DNA of 64,000 bases from Alphaproteobacteria bacterium (GCA_030429495.1 JAUIFH010000010.1:25276-89275), one strand, 5' to 3'; positions 1 through 8,747 are shown, numbered from the stretch's first letter. Numbers and translations are program-made. Notes: generated from the letters alone by a model not told the origin.

Positions 1-964
1 ATTCCTCCTCACCGGCTTCGGGGATCACGCCGAGCGCCGCGCCAAGCGCGGTCATGCCGGTCTTGTCGTCCCTGATCTTGTCGCTAAGCGCCATGAGTCG
101 CGCTTCCGCTTCCAATCCCTTCGCGCGCAGCGCTTCGTCCTCGGCCTTCACCGCTGCGGCGGCCATGGCGCGGGATGCCTCTGGGTCGAGAACAGGCGCG
201 TCATTGCCGACGCCTTCGGCGGGGACTTCCAGCATTGCGTTGATCTGGTCGTAGTCGATACTGCCGAGTAGGGCCATGATCGCTTCGTCCCCGGCATCGG
301 CGCGCACGGTGATCGTCAGTTCCTCGCCGATCTTGCCGCTGATGACCCTGACGCCTTTCCCTTCCCGTTCGGCCCCCATGAAACCGCTCGATTCCCGGAA
401 GGCGACTCCGCCGACCATCGCGTAGCCGTCCGCGCCGCTCATCGCGTTCAGGTTTGCATGAACCACCTGCATCGCCAACCCGCTGATCCCGCCCATCTGG
501 CCGGGGTTGCTGCGCCGGAGCCTGAGCGAGATCAGTTCGTCGCCTTTGGCGTAAACAAAAACTTCCCTTGCGTCGGCGCGCGCCCGTGCGGCCTTGTCCA
601 TCCCCGAAAGCGCCTTGAGCGTGGGATCGTTCTTTAACTCGTCCGGCAGGAAGTCGTCCTTCTGCATGTCGTAGCGCTTGTCGAGCCGCGCCTCGACGAC
701 CGCGTCCCAGTCGCGTCGTTCCCAGCCTTCGGGCGCTTCGGGCAGCAGGTCACGCGGAGCCATCGCGCGCAGTCGCGACCGCTCCTTGGCCGCGGCCAGT
801 TCGGCCTGCTGGCTCAGAAAACGGCCACTGATCGTGCCGACATAGTCCCCGACAGGGAATTTGCCCGGCGCCGCACCGGAGAGCTTGGACTGGTTGACGT
901 AGTCCACACCCGCCACCGCTGCTGCCGCGATAACGACGAATGCCCCAAGGAACGCTTTCGACAT
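1..964 (-). CDS. hypothetical protein, C-terminus cut by window edge
   Basis: The reading frame opens with ATG at 964 and runs without a stop to the left edge, so at least 321 residues are present and the end is missing. Residues 1-20 form a short hydrophobic segment (MSKAFLGAFVVIAAAAVAGV) that could be a signal anchor. The rest is soluble: an Arg/Lys/Glu-rich part around residues 55-130, a predicted beta-rich middle, and an Ala/Glu-rich, probably helical or coiled-coil stretch near residues 270-310. I do not recognise the family. It is the next gene downstream of the glycosyltransferase on the same strand, beyond a hairpin at 1029-1056. An exported or membrane-anchored protein is the most that can be inferred. 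Confidence 0.7.
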   Translation of the reverse strand, partial: MSKAFLGAFVVIAAAAVAGVDYVNQSKLSGAAPGKFPVGDYVGTISGRFLSQQAELAAAKERSRLRAMAPRDLLPEAPEGWERRDWDAVVEARLDKRYDMQKDDFLPDELKNDPTLKALSGMDKAARARADAREVFVYAKGDELISLRLRRSNPGQMGGISGLAMQVVHANLNAMSGADGYAMVGGVAFRESSGFMGAEREGKGVRVISGKIGEELTITVRADAGDEAIMALLGSIDYDQINAMLEVPAEGVGNDAPVLDPEASRAMAAAAVKAEDEALRAKGLEAEARLMALSDKIRDDKTGMTALGAALGVIPEAGEEE

Positions 965-1028
965 TGGCTTGCCCCACTTTCTTTTCGGCCCCGATATCGC
1001 CGGAAAACCGGGCCGAAATGTGACCCAT

Positions 1029-1056
1029 ACCGGGCCATTGCGGGATATGGCCCGGT
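1029..1056 (-). terminator. 10-bp hairpin right after the glycosyltransferase stop
   Basis: ACCGGGCCAT at 1029-1038 pairs perfectly with ATGGCCCGGT at 1047-1056 across an 8-nt loop, and the right arm touches the TGA stop of the upstream gene. No real T-run follows on the minus strand, so this is either a weak intrinsic terminator or a 3' stabilising hairpin. Confidence 0.45.
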
Positions 1057-2519
1057 CAGCGGAGTGGGGCGAAGCGGTGCAGGTCGTATGAATGGGCGAT
1101 GTCGGGATCGACGATGTCGGGGACCGTGACCGTCTCCGATCCGGTCGCGGTCAGCGCTCCCGGATCCGAGACACCCGCTGCGGCAAGAAGCGGGGTAATC
1201 TCGGTTCCCGCCGGGACAACGACAAGAAGCGGCCGCCCGGCGGGCAGCGGCGTGAGGCTTGGTTCATAGGCTTCCGGCGCGACGGACAGCAGGTTGCCGA
1301 GCGCGTGGCTGCGGGGAAGGACGTAGCTAGCCTCCGGTCCGTAGGGGGCCAGCGCGCGATGCAGCGCGGCGAAGTCGATGCTGATATTCGACGGCGTGAG
1401 GATGCGCGATGCCGGGATCGCAACGAGGATGATGAGTGCGAGCACCGAGGCGACCGCAAGGCCCCAGCGCGCCGCGCGCCCGTCATCGGCCCGAAGGGCG
1501 GACAGCGTCAGTGCCGGCGCAAGCGCCATGAACATCGGCACCAGCCATCGCGGCGTAACCCGGGTCGCACCCGTGGCGACCATCGCCACCGTCATCACCG
1601 CGAGCCCGATCAGCCCCGCACAGAGCAACAGCCTTCGAAACCTCTCGGCCGGTTCGGGCAGCGACGGGATTTTCCGGCTCCGGCCTGCGCGCCAGCGCAG
1701 GATCGCGAGCACCAGAAGCAGCAGCGCGAGGCCCGCGGCGATTGCGTCGAGCGACTCGATCAGCGCGTTGAGCCAGGCAGGCCCGTCGATGCGGGTCGTA
1801 TCCTGCCCGAACTTGCGGCTTGCCGCGAGGGAACGGTCGGTGTTGGTGATGAGCCAGTGAAGCGGCAGGGCAAGGATCAGGGCCGCGATGCCCGCCGACA
1901 GCGCCAATAAGCGCGGCCGAATGGCGCGGCGCAGGTCCGGCAGGGCGACGATGGTTATAGCGAGACCGGCGAGAATGACCCAGTAGTTGAACTTTGACAG
2001 GCCGCCAAGTCCGATGGCCACGCCCAGCAGCGCGTAGTCCCGCCGGTGGCCGAAGGCGAAAACCCGCGCCAGCGCGGCAAACGTCGCTGCCGTCATCAGG
2101 ATCATGCCGACGCTGTGCGACAGGGTTCGCTGTGCCTCCCACGAGATTTCGGGGATGAGGAGGAGGGACAGCGTGGCAACGATCGCGCGCCGGTCTGGGA
2201 CAAAGAGGCGGATCGCATGGAAGACCAGTGCATAGGTCGCCCACAGGCACAGGTTCTTGGTGACGAGGATCGTGGCGAGCGATGCGCCGCCAAGCCGGAA
2301 CGCTGCGGTCTGAATCCACTCATATAGCGGCAGTTGCCCGCCATAGCCTGCACGGAAGTCGCGCGCCGACATCATCAGTGCGGCCTCGTCCAGTTCAAGG
2401 AACGGACTGGCCCAGAGCCGCAGAACGACCTGAAGCGCGAAGTAGAGGCCGAGAAGCCCGAAAAACCACACCCCGTCGCGCGGCCGGGCGGCGAGGTCCG
2501 GCATCGCCGCCCCGCTCAC
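1056..2519 (-). CDS. membrane glycosyltransferase, GT-C fold (ArnT/PMT-like)
   Basis: A 487-residue integral membrane protein with about ten hydrophobic segments. The short first periplasmic loop carries the acidic pattern LELDEAALMMSARDF near residues 38-52, the position of the metal/donor-binding acidic residues in GT-C enzymes of the PMT_2/ArnT type. Such enzymes move a sugar from a polyprenyl-phosphate donor to lipid or protein on the periplasmic side; the acceptor here cannot be told. The chosen start is GTG at 2519, whose GTGA overlaps the stop of the hydroxyacid dehydrogenase gene; an in-frame ATG at 2504 is the alternative. Translational coupling to that dehydrogenase is implied, though no functional link is obvious. 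Confidence 0.8.
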   Translation of the reverse strand: MSGAAMPDLAARPRDGVWFFGLLGLYFALQVVLRLWASPFLELDEAALMMSARDFRAGYGGQLPLYEWIQTAAFRLGGASLATILVTKNLCLWATYALVFHAIRLFVPDRRAIVATLSLLLIPEISWEAQRTLSHSVGMILMTAATFAALARVFAFGHRRDYALLGVAIGLGGLSKFNYWVILAGLAITIVALPDLRRAIRPRLLALSAGIAALILALPLHWLITNTDRSLAASRKFGQDTTRIDGPAWLNALIESLDAIAAGLALLLLVLAILRWRAGRSRKIPSLPEPAERFRRLLLCAGLIGLAVMTVAMVATGATRVTPRWLVPMFMALAPALTLSALRADDGRAARWGLAVASVLALIILVAIPASRILTPSNISIDFAALHRALAPYGPEASYVLPRSHALGNLLSVAPEAYEPSLTPLPAGRPLLVVVPAGTEITPLLAAAGVSDPGALTATGSETVTVPDIVDPDIAHSYDLHRFAPLR

Positions 2520-3502
2520 AGCATCGACGGCACGACCAGATCGGGCGGGCGGTGGCCGTCGGCGAAGGTCTTCACGTTGATGATGACCTTCTCGCCCATT
2601 TCCACCCGGCCCTCGACGGTGGCGGAGCCCATATGCGGCAGGAGGACGACATTCGAAAGCTCGCGGAGCCGGGGATTGATGTCCTTGCCGTGCTCATAGA
2701 CGTCGAGGCCCGCGCCTGCGATCTCGCCCGACCGCAGCATCCGCGTCAGGGCATTTTCGTCGATCACCTCGCCGCGCGAGGTGTTCACGATGACGCCCGT
2801 GGGTTTCATCAGTTTCAGGCGCCGGGCATTCATCAGGTGGAACGTCGCTGGCGTATGCGGGCAGTTGATGGAGATCACGTCCATCCGGCTGACCATCTGG
2901 TCGAGGCTTTCCCAATAGGTCGCCTCGACCTCTTCCTCCTGCTCCGGACGCAGCCGTTTGCGGTTGTGGTAATGAATCTGCATTCCGAACGCATGGGCGC
3001 GACGCGCGACTGCGGTGCCGATCCGGCCCATGCCGAGAATCCCGAGCCTGCGGCCGCCGACCCGGCCGCCCATGAAGGCGGTGGGCGCCCAGCCGTCCCA
3101 TTTGCCGGACTGCATGACGGCAAGGCCTTCGGGGATGCGGCGCGTCACGGCAAGGATCAGCGCCATCACCATGTCCGCAGTATCCTCCGTCACGACGCCT
3201 GGCGTGTTAGAGACCAGAACCCCCCGCTGCCGCGCGGAATGCACGTCGATATGGTCGATGCCGGCACCGTAATTGGCGATCAGCTTCAGCTTTTCGCCCG
3301 CCTGGGCCAAGAGGTTGGCATCAATCGTGTCGGTGATGCAGGGCACAAGGACATCTGCCCGCCGCATTGCCTCGGCCAGTTCCTCGCGGGACATCCGCGT
3401 ATCCGGGTCCCGCAACTCCACGTTGAAGAGCTCCTTCATCCGGGTCTCGACGACCTCCGGCAAGCGTCGCGTGACAACAACACTCAGACGCTGCGATCCC
3501 AT
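2516..3502 (-). CDS. D-isomer-specific 2-hydroxyacid dehydrogenase (glyoxylate/hydroxypyruvate reductase-like)
   Basis: A 328-residue cytosolic NAD(P)-dependent enzyme. The Rossmann motif GILGMGRIGTAVARRA lies at about residues 156-171. The catalytic set is present: Arg in VNTSRGEVIDENAL, Glu in DVYEHGKDINPRL, and His in LLPHMGSATVEGR. The family reduces glyoxylate, hydroxypyruvate or other 2-oxo acids. The ATG at 3502 is preferred over upstream in-frame starts because AGAGGAGAA lies just upstream and because family members begin with the beta-strand seen here (QRLSVVVTRRLP). The gene is divergent from the SH3 gene and overlaps the glycosyltransferase start by 4 bp. Confidence 0.9.
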   Translation of the reverse strand: MGSQRLSVVVTRRLPEVVETRMKELFNVELRDPDTRMSREELAEAMRRADVLVPCITDTIDANLLAQAGEKLKLIANYGAGIDHIDVHSARQRGVLVSNTPGVVTEDTADMVMALILAVTRRIPEGLAVMQSGKWDGWAPTAFMGGRVGGRRLGILGMGRIGTAVARRAHAFGMQIHYHNRKRLRPEQEEEVEATYWESLDQMVSRMDVISINCPHTPATFHLMNARRLKLMKPTGVIVNTSRGEVIDENALTRMLRSGEIAGAGLDVYEHGKDINPRLRELSNVVLLPHMGSATVEGRVEMGEKVIINVKTFADGHRPPDLVVPSML

Positions 3503-3626
3503 CTGACGGTTCTCCTCTCTTCCAAAGGCGTGATCGTATTGGCAAGGTAAGTGCGTAACGGGGCAAGCCACAAGCCCCGAATGGTGCGGCAATCGGCGCT
3601 GCGCGAAAATCGGGCAGGAAATCGAA

Positions 3627-4154
3627 GTGCGATCGGACAAACACCGGAAAATTCAGGTTTTCCTTGCAGCGACCATGACGTTGTGGCTGACCCTGCCCGC
3701 CGCCGGGCAGGGCACGGGCGAGGCACAGCGCGGCGCGGTCACGAACCTGCCCCTGCCGCGGTTCGTCTCGCTCAAGGCGTCCGAGGGCAATGTGCGGCGC
3801 GGCCCGAGCCTCAGCCACCGGATCGACTGGGTCTTCCGTCACCGCGACATGCCGCTTCTCGTCACCGCCGAATTCGGCCATTGGCGCCGCGTCGAGGACC
3901 GGGAGGGGCAGGGCGGCTGGATATATTACAGCCTTCTGTCCGGGGCCCGCACGGTCATGGTGGAGGCAGACCGCACGCCTCTTCGCAGCAGGCCGGACGC
4001 GGAGTCGCAGGTCGTCGCCGAGGCGGAGGAGGGCGTCATCGCGCGGCTTGGCGAATGCCTCCCGGACTGGTGCCGGATCTCTGCCGGTGGCGCGAAAGGC
4101 TGGGTGGCCAAGGATGCCCTCTGGGGCGTTGCACGCGACGAACTGCGCGAGTGA
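3627..4154 (+). CDS. secreted SH3-domain protein (COG3807 type)
   Basis: A 175-residue protein starting at GTG 3627, with a basic N-terminus followed by a hydrophobic core (VFLAATMTLWLTLPAAG), that is, a cleavable signal peptide. Two bacterial SH3-like repeats follow. The first starts with FVSLKASEGNVRRGPS (typical 'N-V-R-x-G-P' signature) and ends at GGWIYYSLLSG. The second contains TPLRSRPD and ends GWVAKDALWGV. Small proteins of this type are common in alphaproteobacteria and probably bind cell-wall peptides in the periplasm. The upstream gap of 124 bp to the divergent dehydrogenase must hold both promoters. Confidence 0.85.
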   Translation: MRSDKHRKIQVFLAATMTLWLTLPAAGQGTGEAQRGAVTNLPLPRFVSLKASEGNVRRGPSLSHRIDWVFRHRDMPLLVTAEFGHWRRVEDREGQGGWIYYSLLSGARTVMVEADRTPLRSRPDAESQVVAEAEEGVIARLGECLPDWCRISAGGAKGWVAKDALWGVARDELRE

Positions 4155-4244
4155 ACGGCTTCGGACTGCGTGGCGGGTTGCTGCCACTGGCTTCCGCCAT
4201 CCGCGGCGGAATGGTAAGAGCCCGCGAGCGAAGGACCGAGGGCG

Positions 4245-5126
4245 ATGACCGACAAGCAGACATCACTGAACCTTTCCGCCGGGATCGCTTCGGTCAGCGT
4301 CGCGGTGATTCTCGTCGGGCTGAAGCTCTGGGCGCTGGGCGCGACATCTTCGCTGTCGGTGGCGGCCTCTCTCGCCGACAGCGCGCTCGACATGATGATG
4401 TCCCTTGGCGGCCTGATGGCCATCCTCTATGCGGCGCGCCCGGCGGATGAGGACCACGCCTTCGGCCATACCTCGGTTGAGGATCTGGCCGCACTGGCGC
4501 AATCGGTCTTCATCCTGATCTCGGGCGGCGTGATCGGGGCGGGCGCGGTGGGGCGGCTGCTATCGGACGCCCCGACCGCGCTTGCCGAACAGGGGCGCGG
4601 GATCGCGGTAATGGCGGTTTCCATCGTGCTGACGCTGGCGCTTGTCCTCTACCAGCGTCGGGTCGCCCGAAAGACCGGCAACAGGGTCGTGGCGGCGGAT
4701 TCGCTGCACTACATGTCCGATTTGATGCCGTCGATCGGGGCGATCGGCGCGCTCTGGGTCTCGCGTCAGTTCGGGGTCGGTCAGGTCGACAGCGTCGTGG
4801 CGCTGGCGGCGTCGGCGATGCTGATCTTCGGCGCGCTCAGGATCGGCAAGGGTGCATGGGACGCGCTGATGGACCGTGCCGCGGATCCCCGTCTGATCGA
4901 GGGCATTGCCGGCATCGCGCGCGACTGGCCTGGCGTCCGTGGGTTTCACGACCTCAAGACCCGGATGGCCGGCAGCCGGGTCTTCGTGAACATCCATATC
5001 GAACTTGACGGTGACCAGTCTCTGCGGGAGGCGCATGGGATCGGCGCGGGCCTTCGGCGGCGGATCATCGAGACCTATCCGCAATGCGATGTCATCGTGC
5101 ACAAGGACGTGGTCGAGGAAACCTAG
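4245..5126 (+). CDS. cation diffusion facilitator (FieF/MamM-like)
   Basis: A 293-residue metal/proton antiporter. The transport site of FieF is conserved at the same spacing: D45 and D49 in SLADSALD, and H155 and D159 in ADSLHYMSD. Six membrane helices lie in residues 10-210. A cytoplasmic ferredoxin-like domain follows (residues ~215-293) with HDLKTRMAGSRVFVNIHIELD and the C-terminal His-rich pattern of the dimer metal site. Expected role: efflux of Zn(II), Fe(II) or Cd(II) across the inner membrane. It starts 90 bp after the SH3 gene and lies 91 bp before the kinase-like gene on the same strand. Metal specificity cannot be read from sequence. Confidence 0.93.
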   Translation: MTDKQTSLNLSAGIASVSVAVILVGLKLWALGATSSLSVAASLADSALDMMMSLGGLMAILYAARPADEDHAFGHTSVEDLAALAQSVFILISGGVIGAGAVGRLLSDAPTALAEQGRGIAVMAVSIVLTLALVLYQRRVARKTGNRVVAADSLHYMSDLMPSIGAIGALWVSRQFGVGQVDSVVALAASAMLIFGALRIGKGAWDALMDRAADPRLIEGIAGIARDWPGVRGFHDLKTRMAGSRVFVNIHIELDGDQSLREAHGIGAGLRRRIIETYPQCDVIVHKDVVEET

Positions 5127-5217
5127 CGATCCGCAACGCGCGGGGCAGGGTTGCCGTCGCGCGGCGGTTCCCGCTGTGCTAGGGTCGCGCAATATCCGCG
5201 TCAGCCGAACCGAGCGC

Positions 5218-6165
5218 ATGCAAGAATTTATCGTCGATTCCATCCTGAAAACGGACGAATTTTCGGAATCCCAGAAGGGGCACTTCGCGGACGCGCCCGG
5301 CCGCGTCGTGATCCGGCGCATCGTGCATCCAAGGCCGCTCTGGTACCGCCCGCTATCGCTCTACCTTCTCCACCGCGAGGCGCGGGCGCTTGCGGCCGTG
5401 AGCGGGCTGCCCGGAGTGCCGGAACTGATCCTGTCCCGGCGCGACGAGTTGCTGCGAAGCTGGCAGGAGGGTGAAACCCTCGACCTTGCCCGTCCGGCCG
5501 ATCCCCGCTTCTACCGCGAGGCAGCGGCGATCCTGCGCCGTTTCCGGCGGGCCGGGGTGACGCATAACGACCTTGCCAAGCCGCAGAACTGGCTGGTCAC
5601 GGATGGCGGGGGTGCCGCCGTCATCGACTTTCAGCTTGCCCGCCATCATCGCCGCCGCGGACTTTGGTTCAGGCTCTGCGCCTATGACGACCTGCGCCAC
5701 CTGATGAAGCAGAAACGAGCCTATGCGCCTGGCCTGATGACGCCCGCGCAATGGCGCCTCGTCAAGCGGCGCTCGCTTCCGGCGCGGCTCTGGATGCGGT
5801 TCGTGAAGCCGATCTACAACTTCGTCACGCGGCGCATTCTCAACTGGTCCGACGGCGAGGGGCAGGGCGGACGGCTTGAGCGCGACGGTCCTGCAACGCG
5901 GGCGGCGCTGCTTGCCTTGCCCGAGGTCGGTCGGGTCGAACTGATCGCTTATACGCGGCCGGGGCGCAGGGCCGGCCTCTGCGCGATCTGCGAGGTGTCG
6001 GTCGCCGTGTCGGCCGGCGACCTTCTTGAACGGCAGCAGCAGGGCGGTGGTCACGCCGACCGCGTGGTGACGGTTGCCGCCCTGCCGGCGGATGCACGCG
6101 GCGCCATGGATATGGAAGCGCTTCGTCGACTGGCCGAGGCCGCTGAAGAACCGGCGCCGGCCTGA
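5218..6165 (+). CDS. RIO/Kdo-kinase-like protein with extra C-terminal domain
   Basis: A 315-residue protein of the lipopolysaccharide-kinase/RIO-like group. The catalytic loop HNDLAKPQNWL begins at H116, and the metal-binding Asp lies in VIDFQLARHH about 20 residues later. The glycine-rich loop is weak. The first part (QEFIVDSILKTDEFSES) and YRPLSLYLLHREARAL correspond to the N-lobe. The last ~90 residues, from about LLALPEVGRVELIAY to LPADARGAMDMEALRRLAE, are not kinase-like and resemble the C-terminal subdomain of ANL adenylating enzymes. ATG 5218 is chosen because homology starts there. Substrate (lipid, sugar or protein) unknown. Confidence 0.75.
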   Translation: MQEFIVDSILKTDEFSESQKGHFADAPGRVVIRRIVHPRPLWYRPLSLYLLHREARALAAVSGLPGVPELILSRRDELLRSWQEGETLDLARPADPRFYREAAAILRRFRRAGVTHNDLAKPQNWLVTDGGGAAVIDFQLARHHRRRGLWFRLCAYDDLRHLMKQKRAYAPGLMTPAQWRLVKRRSLPARLWMRFVKPIYNFVTRRILNWSDGEGQGGRLERDGPATRAALLALPEVGRVELIAYTRPGRRAGLCAICEVSVAVSAGDLLERQQQGGGHADRVVTVAALPADARGAMDMEALRRLAEAAEEPAPA

Positions 6166-6174
6166 CGCCTGCTG

Positions 6175-7461
6175 TCAGCCCTTGCTGACCGCCTTCAGCT
6201 TGTCGATGCCAAGCATCTTCATCATCGCCTTCTCATAGTAGGGCTCGCTGGTGCCCTTCTTGACCTTGCGGATGAAGTATTTCTCGAACCCGATCTTGGC
6301 GAGATGCACCCATTTGCCCGAGGACGACCAGTTGACGTTGCGGGGCGGGATCTGCGGTTGCGCGACGAAGGCCACGCCGCCATCGCCGAAATCGGCCAGG
6401 CAGACCGCGTTCCATGTCCCGACATTGTCCGGTTCCTGGCCGCGCAGAAGCTGGCCGATATTGTGCGCCGTGGCCGTCACCATGCTTTCGATCATGAAGC
6501 CTGTCTTGGGCACGCCGACCGGAACCGGCGTCTGACCCATCGGCGGGATCGCGACACAGACGCCGACCGCGAAGATGTTGGGATATTTCGGATTGCGCTG
6601 GTGCTGGTCGACGATGGTGAAGCCGCGCGGGTTCGATAGCCCCTCGATGCCCGAAACCGCGTCGATCCCCCGGAAGGCGGGCAGCATCATGGAGAAGCCG
6701 AACGGTAGCTCCTTCTCGGCCTTCACCGATCCGTCTTCGTTGATTTCCTCGACGGTCATCTTGCCGTCCTCGACCTTCTTCACGCGGGTCGAGGTCATCC
6801 ACTTGATGTGCTTGCCGCGCATCTCGCCTTCGAGCAGGCCCTTGGTGTCGCCCACCCCGTCCAGCCCGAGATGGCCGATATAGGGTTCAGACGTCACGAA
6901 GGTCATCGGCACCTTGTCGCGGATCTTGCGACGGCGAAGTTCGGTTTCAAGAATGAAGGTGAATTCGTAAGCCGGACCGTAGCAGGACGCGCCCTGCACC
7001 GCGCCGACGATGATCGGGCCGGGGTTCTTGCAGAAGGCTTCGAACTTTTCGGCGGCAGTTTCTGCATGGTCGACATGGCAGATCGACTGGGTGTGGCCGC
7101 CATGCGGGCCGAGCCCCTCGATCTCGTCGAAGGCGAGTTCGGGGCCGGTCGCGATGATCAGATAGTCGTAGTCGAGGGAGGTTCCGTCCACGAGGTCCAG
7201 CCGGTTTTCTTCCGGGCGGACCTTCTGCGCGGCGACCGGTTTGAAGGCGATCCCCTTCCGCTTCATCGTGTCGGCGAGGTCGACGGTGATGTCGTCGCGC
7301 TTGCGCCATCCGACGGCGATCCAGGGATTCGATGGCACAAAATGGTAAAGCGGGTCCTTGGTGACGACGGTGATCCTGTCTTCCTTGCGGATCTGATCGG
7401 CCAATTCATAGGCCATGATCGAGCCGCCGAGCCCCGCACCGAGCACGACGATATGCGCCAT
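6175..7461 (-). CDS. sqr: sulfide:quinone oxidoreductase
   Basis: A 428-residue FAD enzyme oxidising sulfide to polysulfide/sulfane sulfur and passing electrons to quinone at the membrane. The dinucleotide-binding motif GAGLGGSIMAYEL lies at residues 8-20 and YLIIATGPELAF near residue 100. Three redox cysteines are at C128 (QSICHVDHAE), C160 (GASCYGPAYEF) and C354 (WNAVCLADFG), essentially the positions known for the Acidithiobacillus ferrooxidans enzyme. The C-terminal GKWVHLAKIGFEKYFIRK matches the amphipathic membrane-docking end. Start ATG 7461 has GAGGAGGAAC just upstream; the in-frame ATG at 7518 lies inside the control region and is rejected. The gene is monocistronic, with an FNR-like box and a palindrome upstream. 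Confidence 0.95.
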   Translation of the reverse strand: MAHIVVLGAGLGGSIMAYELADQIRKEDRITVVTKDPLYHFVPSNPWIAVGWRKRDDITVDLADTMKRKGIAFKPVAAQKVRPEENRLDLVDGTSLDYDYLIIATGPELAFDEIEGLGPHGGHTQSICHVDHAETAAEKFEAFCKNPGPIIVGAVQGASCYGPAYEFTFILETELRRRKIRDKVPMTFVTSEPYIGHLGLDGVGDTKGLLEGEMRGKHIKWMTSTRVKKVEDGKMTVEEINEDGSVKAEKELPFGFSMMLPAFRGIDAVSGIEGLSNPRGFTIVDQHQRNPKYPNIFAVGVCVAIPPMGQTPVPVGVPKTGFMIESMVTATAHNIGQLLRGQEPDNVGTWNAVCLADFGDGGVAFVAQPQIPPRNVNWSSSGKWVHLAKIGFEKYFIRKVKKGTSEPYYEKAMMKMLGIDKLKAVSKG

Positions 7462-7511
7462 CTGCTGTTCCTCCTCCAGCGTGACTTCCAACAAGCGGAA
7501 TCCGCAGGAAC

Positions 7512-7536
7512 ATATCACACTTTTTGAATGTGATAT
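7512..7536. promoter_or_regulatory. palindromic operator candidate upstream of sqr
   Basis: ATATCACA at 7512-7519 and TGTGATAT at 7529-7536 form perfect 8-bp arms around a 9-bp AT-rich centre, 51-75 bp upstream of the sqr start. It is a plausible site for a dimeric repressor (ArsR-type sulfide sensors such as SqrR/BigR are known for sqr genes), but no regulator gene is adjacent and the assignment is inference. Confidence 0.5.
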
Positions 7537-7549
7537 TGATCTGCGTCAA
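7536..7549. promoter_or_regulatory. FNR/FnrL-like box upstream of sqr
   Basis: TTGAT-CTGC-GTCAA matches the FNR consensus TTGAT-N4-ATCAA with one mismatch. It lies 75-88 bp upstream of the sqr start codon and abuts the palindrome at 7512-7536. An oxygen-responsive input to sulfide oxidation is implied. Confidence 0.55.
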
Positions 7550-7594
7550 TTCGGCGCAGCAATGCGGCCCAGCAATACGGGGCGGCACAAATGA

Positions 7595-7624
7595 AACCGG
7601 CCCCGCGGGGAAGCGGGGCCGGTT
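7595..7624 (-). terminator. intrinsic terminator of the purine uptake/oxidation operon
   Basis: AACCGGCCCCG at 7595-7605 pairs with CGGGGCCGGTT at 7614-7624 (11-bp perfect stem, 8-nt loop), 34 bp after the BMP-protein stop. On the minus strand it is followed by TTTCATTTG. On the plus strand CGGTTTTT follows, but no plus-strand gene ends here. Confidence 0.65.
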
Positions 7625-7658
7625 CGGTTTTTCGGCAATGGGCCGGCTGTTCCCAGAG

Positions 7659-8747
7659 TTACTGCGGGATATCGCCCTTGATGCCTTCGACGTAGAAGTT
7701 CATGCCCAGCAGCGTGCCGTCATCGGACACTTCGCCATCGCCGAGCCATGCAGAGCCGTCCTGCTTGTTCAGCGGGCCGGTGAACGGGTGGTAGGAACCG
7801 TTCGCAATGGCGTCGCGGATGGCCTCCGCTTCGGCCTTCACCTCGGCCGGGATGGCGTCGGTGATTTCGCCGATCAGAACTTCGCCGCCGGGAATGCCTT
7901 CCCAGGCATCGACCTGCTCGTAGGAGCCATCGAGCAGCGCGCCGACGCGCTTGACGTAGTAGGGCGCCCAGTTGTCGATGATCGAGGAGACCCGTGGCGA
8001 CGGAGAGTATTCCGACATGTCGGAAGCCTGGCCGAAGCCGATCACGGCGCCGTTTGTCTTCGCGGCTTCCGCCAGCGGCGCGGTCGAGTCGGTGTGGCTT
8101 GCGATGACGTCGACTCCCTGTTCGATCATCGCCTTGGCGGCGTCGGCCTCTTTCGCCGGGTCGAACCATGTGTAGGCCCAGATCACCGACAGTTCGACAT
8201 CAGGGTTCACCTTCCGCGCATGGGTGAAGTAGGAGTTGATGCCCATGATGACTTCTGGGATCGGGAAGGAGGCGATGTAGCCGATCTTGTTCGACTTCGT
8301 CATCCGGCCCGCGATCGTGCCCTGTACGGCGCGGCCTTCGTAGAAGCGGGCATTGTAGGTCGAGACGTTGGGGTGGTCGCGCTTGTAGCCCGTCGCATGT
8401 TCGAACATCACGTTCGGGAACTTGGCGGCGACCGCGTTGGTCGGGTCCATGTAGCCGAAGGACGTGGTGAAGATGATGTTGCAGCCCGAAAGCGCCATCT
8501 GGGTCAGCACACGCTCTGCATCCGCGCCCTCGGGCACGTTTTCCTGATACGCCGTCTCCACCTTGTCACCGAAGGCTTCCTCGACCGCCAGCAGACCCTG
8601 ATGGTGCTGGTAGGTCCAGCCGCCGTCGCCGATCGGGCCGACATAGACGAAACAGGCCTTGGCGCTGTCCATCTGCGCCTGCGCGGCACCGCCGAAGGTA
8701 AGCGCCACGCCCATCGCGGCGCTGGCAAGTAGGGTTCTTCTTTTCAT
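7659..8747 (-). CDS. BMP/PnrA-like nucleoside-binding periplasmic protein
   Basis: A 362-residue extracytoplasmic solute-binding protein of the Med/BMP family. The signal peptide MKRRTLLASAAMGVALTFGG ends at AQA-Q. The mature part has family hallmarks: ACFVYVGPIGDGGWTYQHHQG at the start, ITTSFGYMDPT (here FTTSFGYMD) and IGFGQASDMSEY. BMP proteins bind purine nucleosides or related ligands. ATG 8747 is preceded by GGGAGTG; longer in-frame starts run into the upstream permease. It is the last gene of the xdhA-xdhB-xdhC-transporter operon, 44 bp after the permease, so it should feed purine-type substrates to that system. Confidence 0.92.
   Translation of the reverse strand: MKRRTLLASAAMGVALTFGGAAQAQMDSAKACFVYVGPIGDGGWTYQHHQGLLAVEEAFGDKVETAYQENVPEGADAERVLTQMALSGCNIIFTTSFGYMDPTNAVAAKFPNVMFEHATGYKRDHPNVSTYNARFYEGRAVQGTIAGRMTKSNKIGYIASFPIPEVIMGINSYFTHARKVNPDVELSVIWAYTWFDPAKEADAAKAMIEQGVDVIASHTDSTAPLAEAAKTNGAVIGFGQASDMSEYSPSPRVSSIIDNWAPYYVKRVGALLDGSYEQVDAWEGIPGGEVLIGEITDAIPAEVKAEAEAIRDAIANGSYHPFTGPLNKQDGSAWLGDGEVSDDGTLLGMNFYVEGIKGDIPQ

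Noticed and set aside
750..1038. Two short minus-strand frames near the left end
   Set aside because: They overlap in other frames the long open frame starting at ATG 964, which has a sensible start and continuous coding character.
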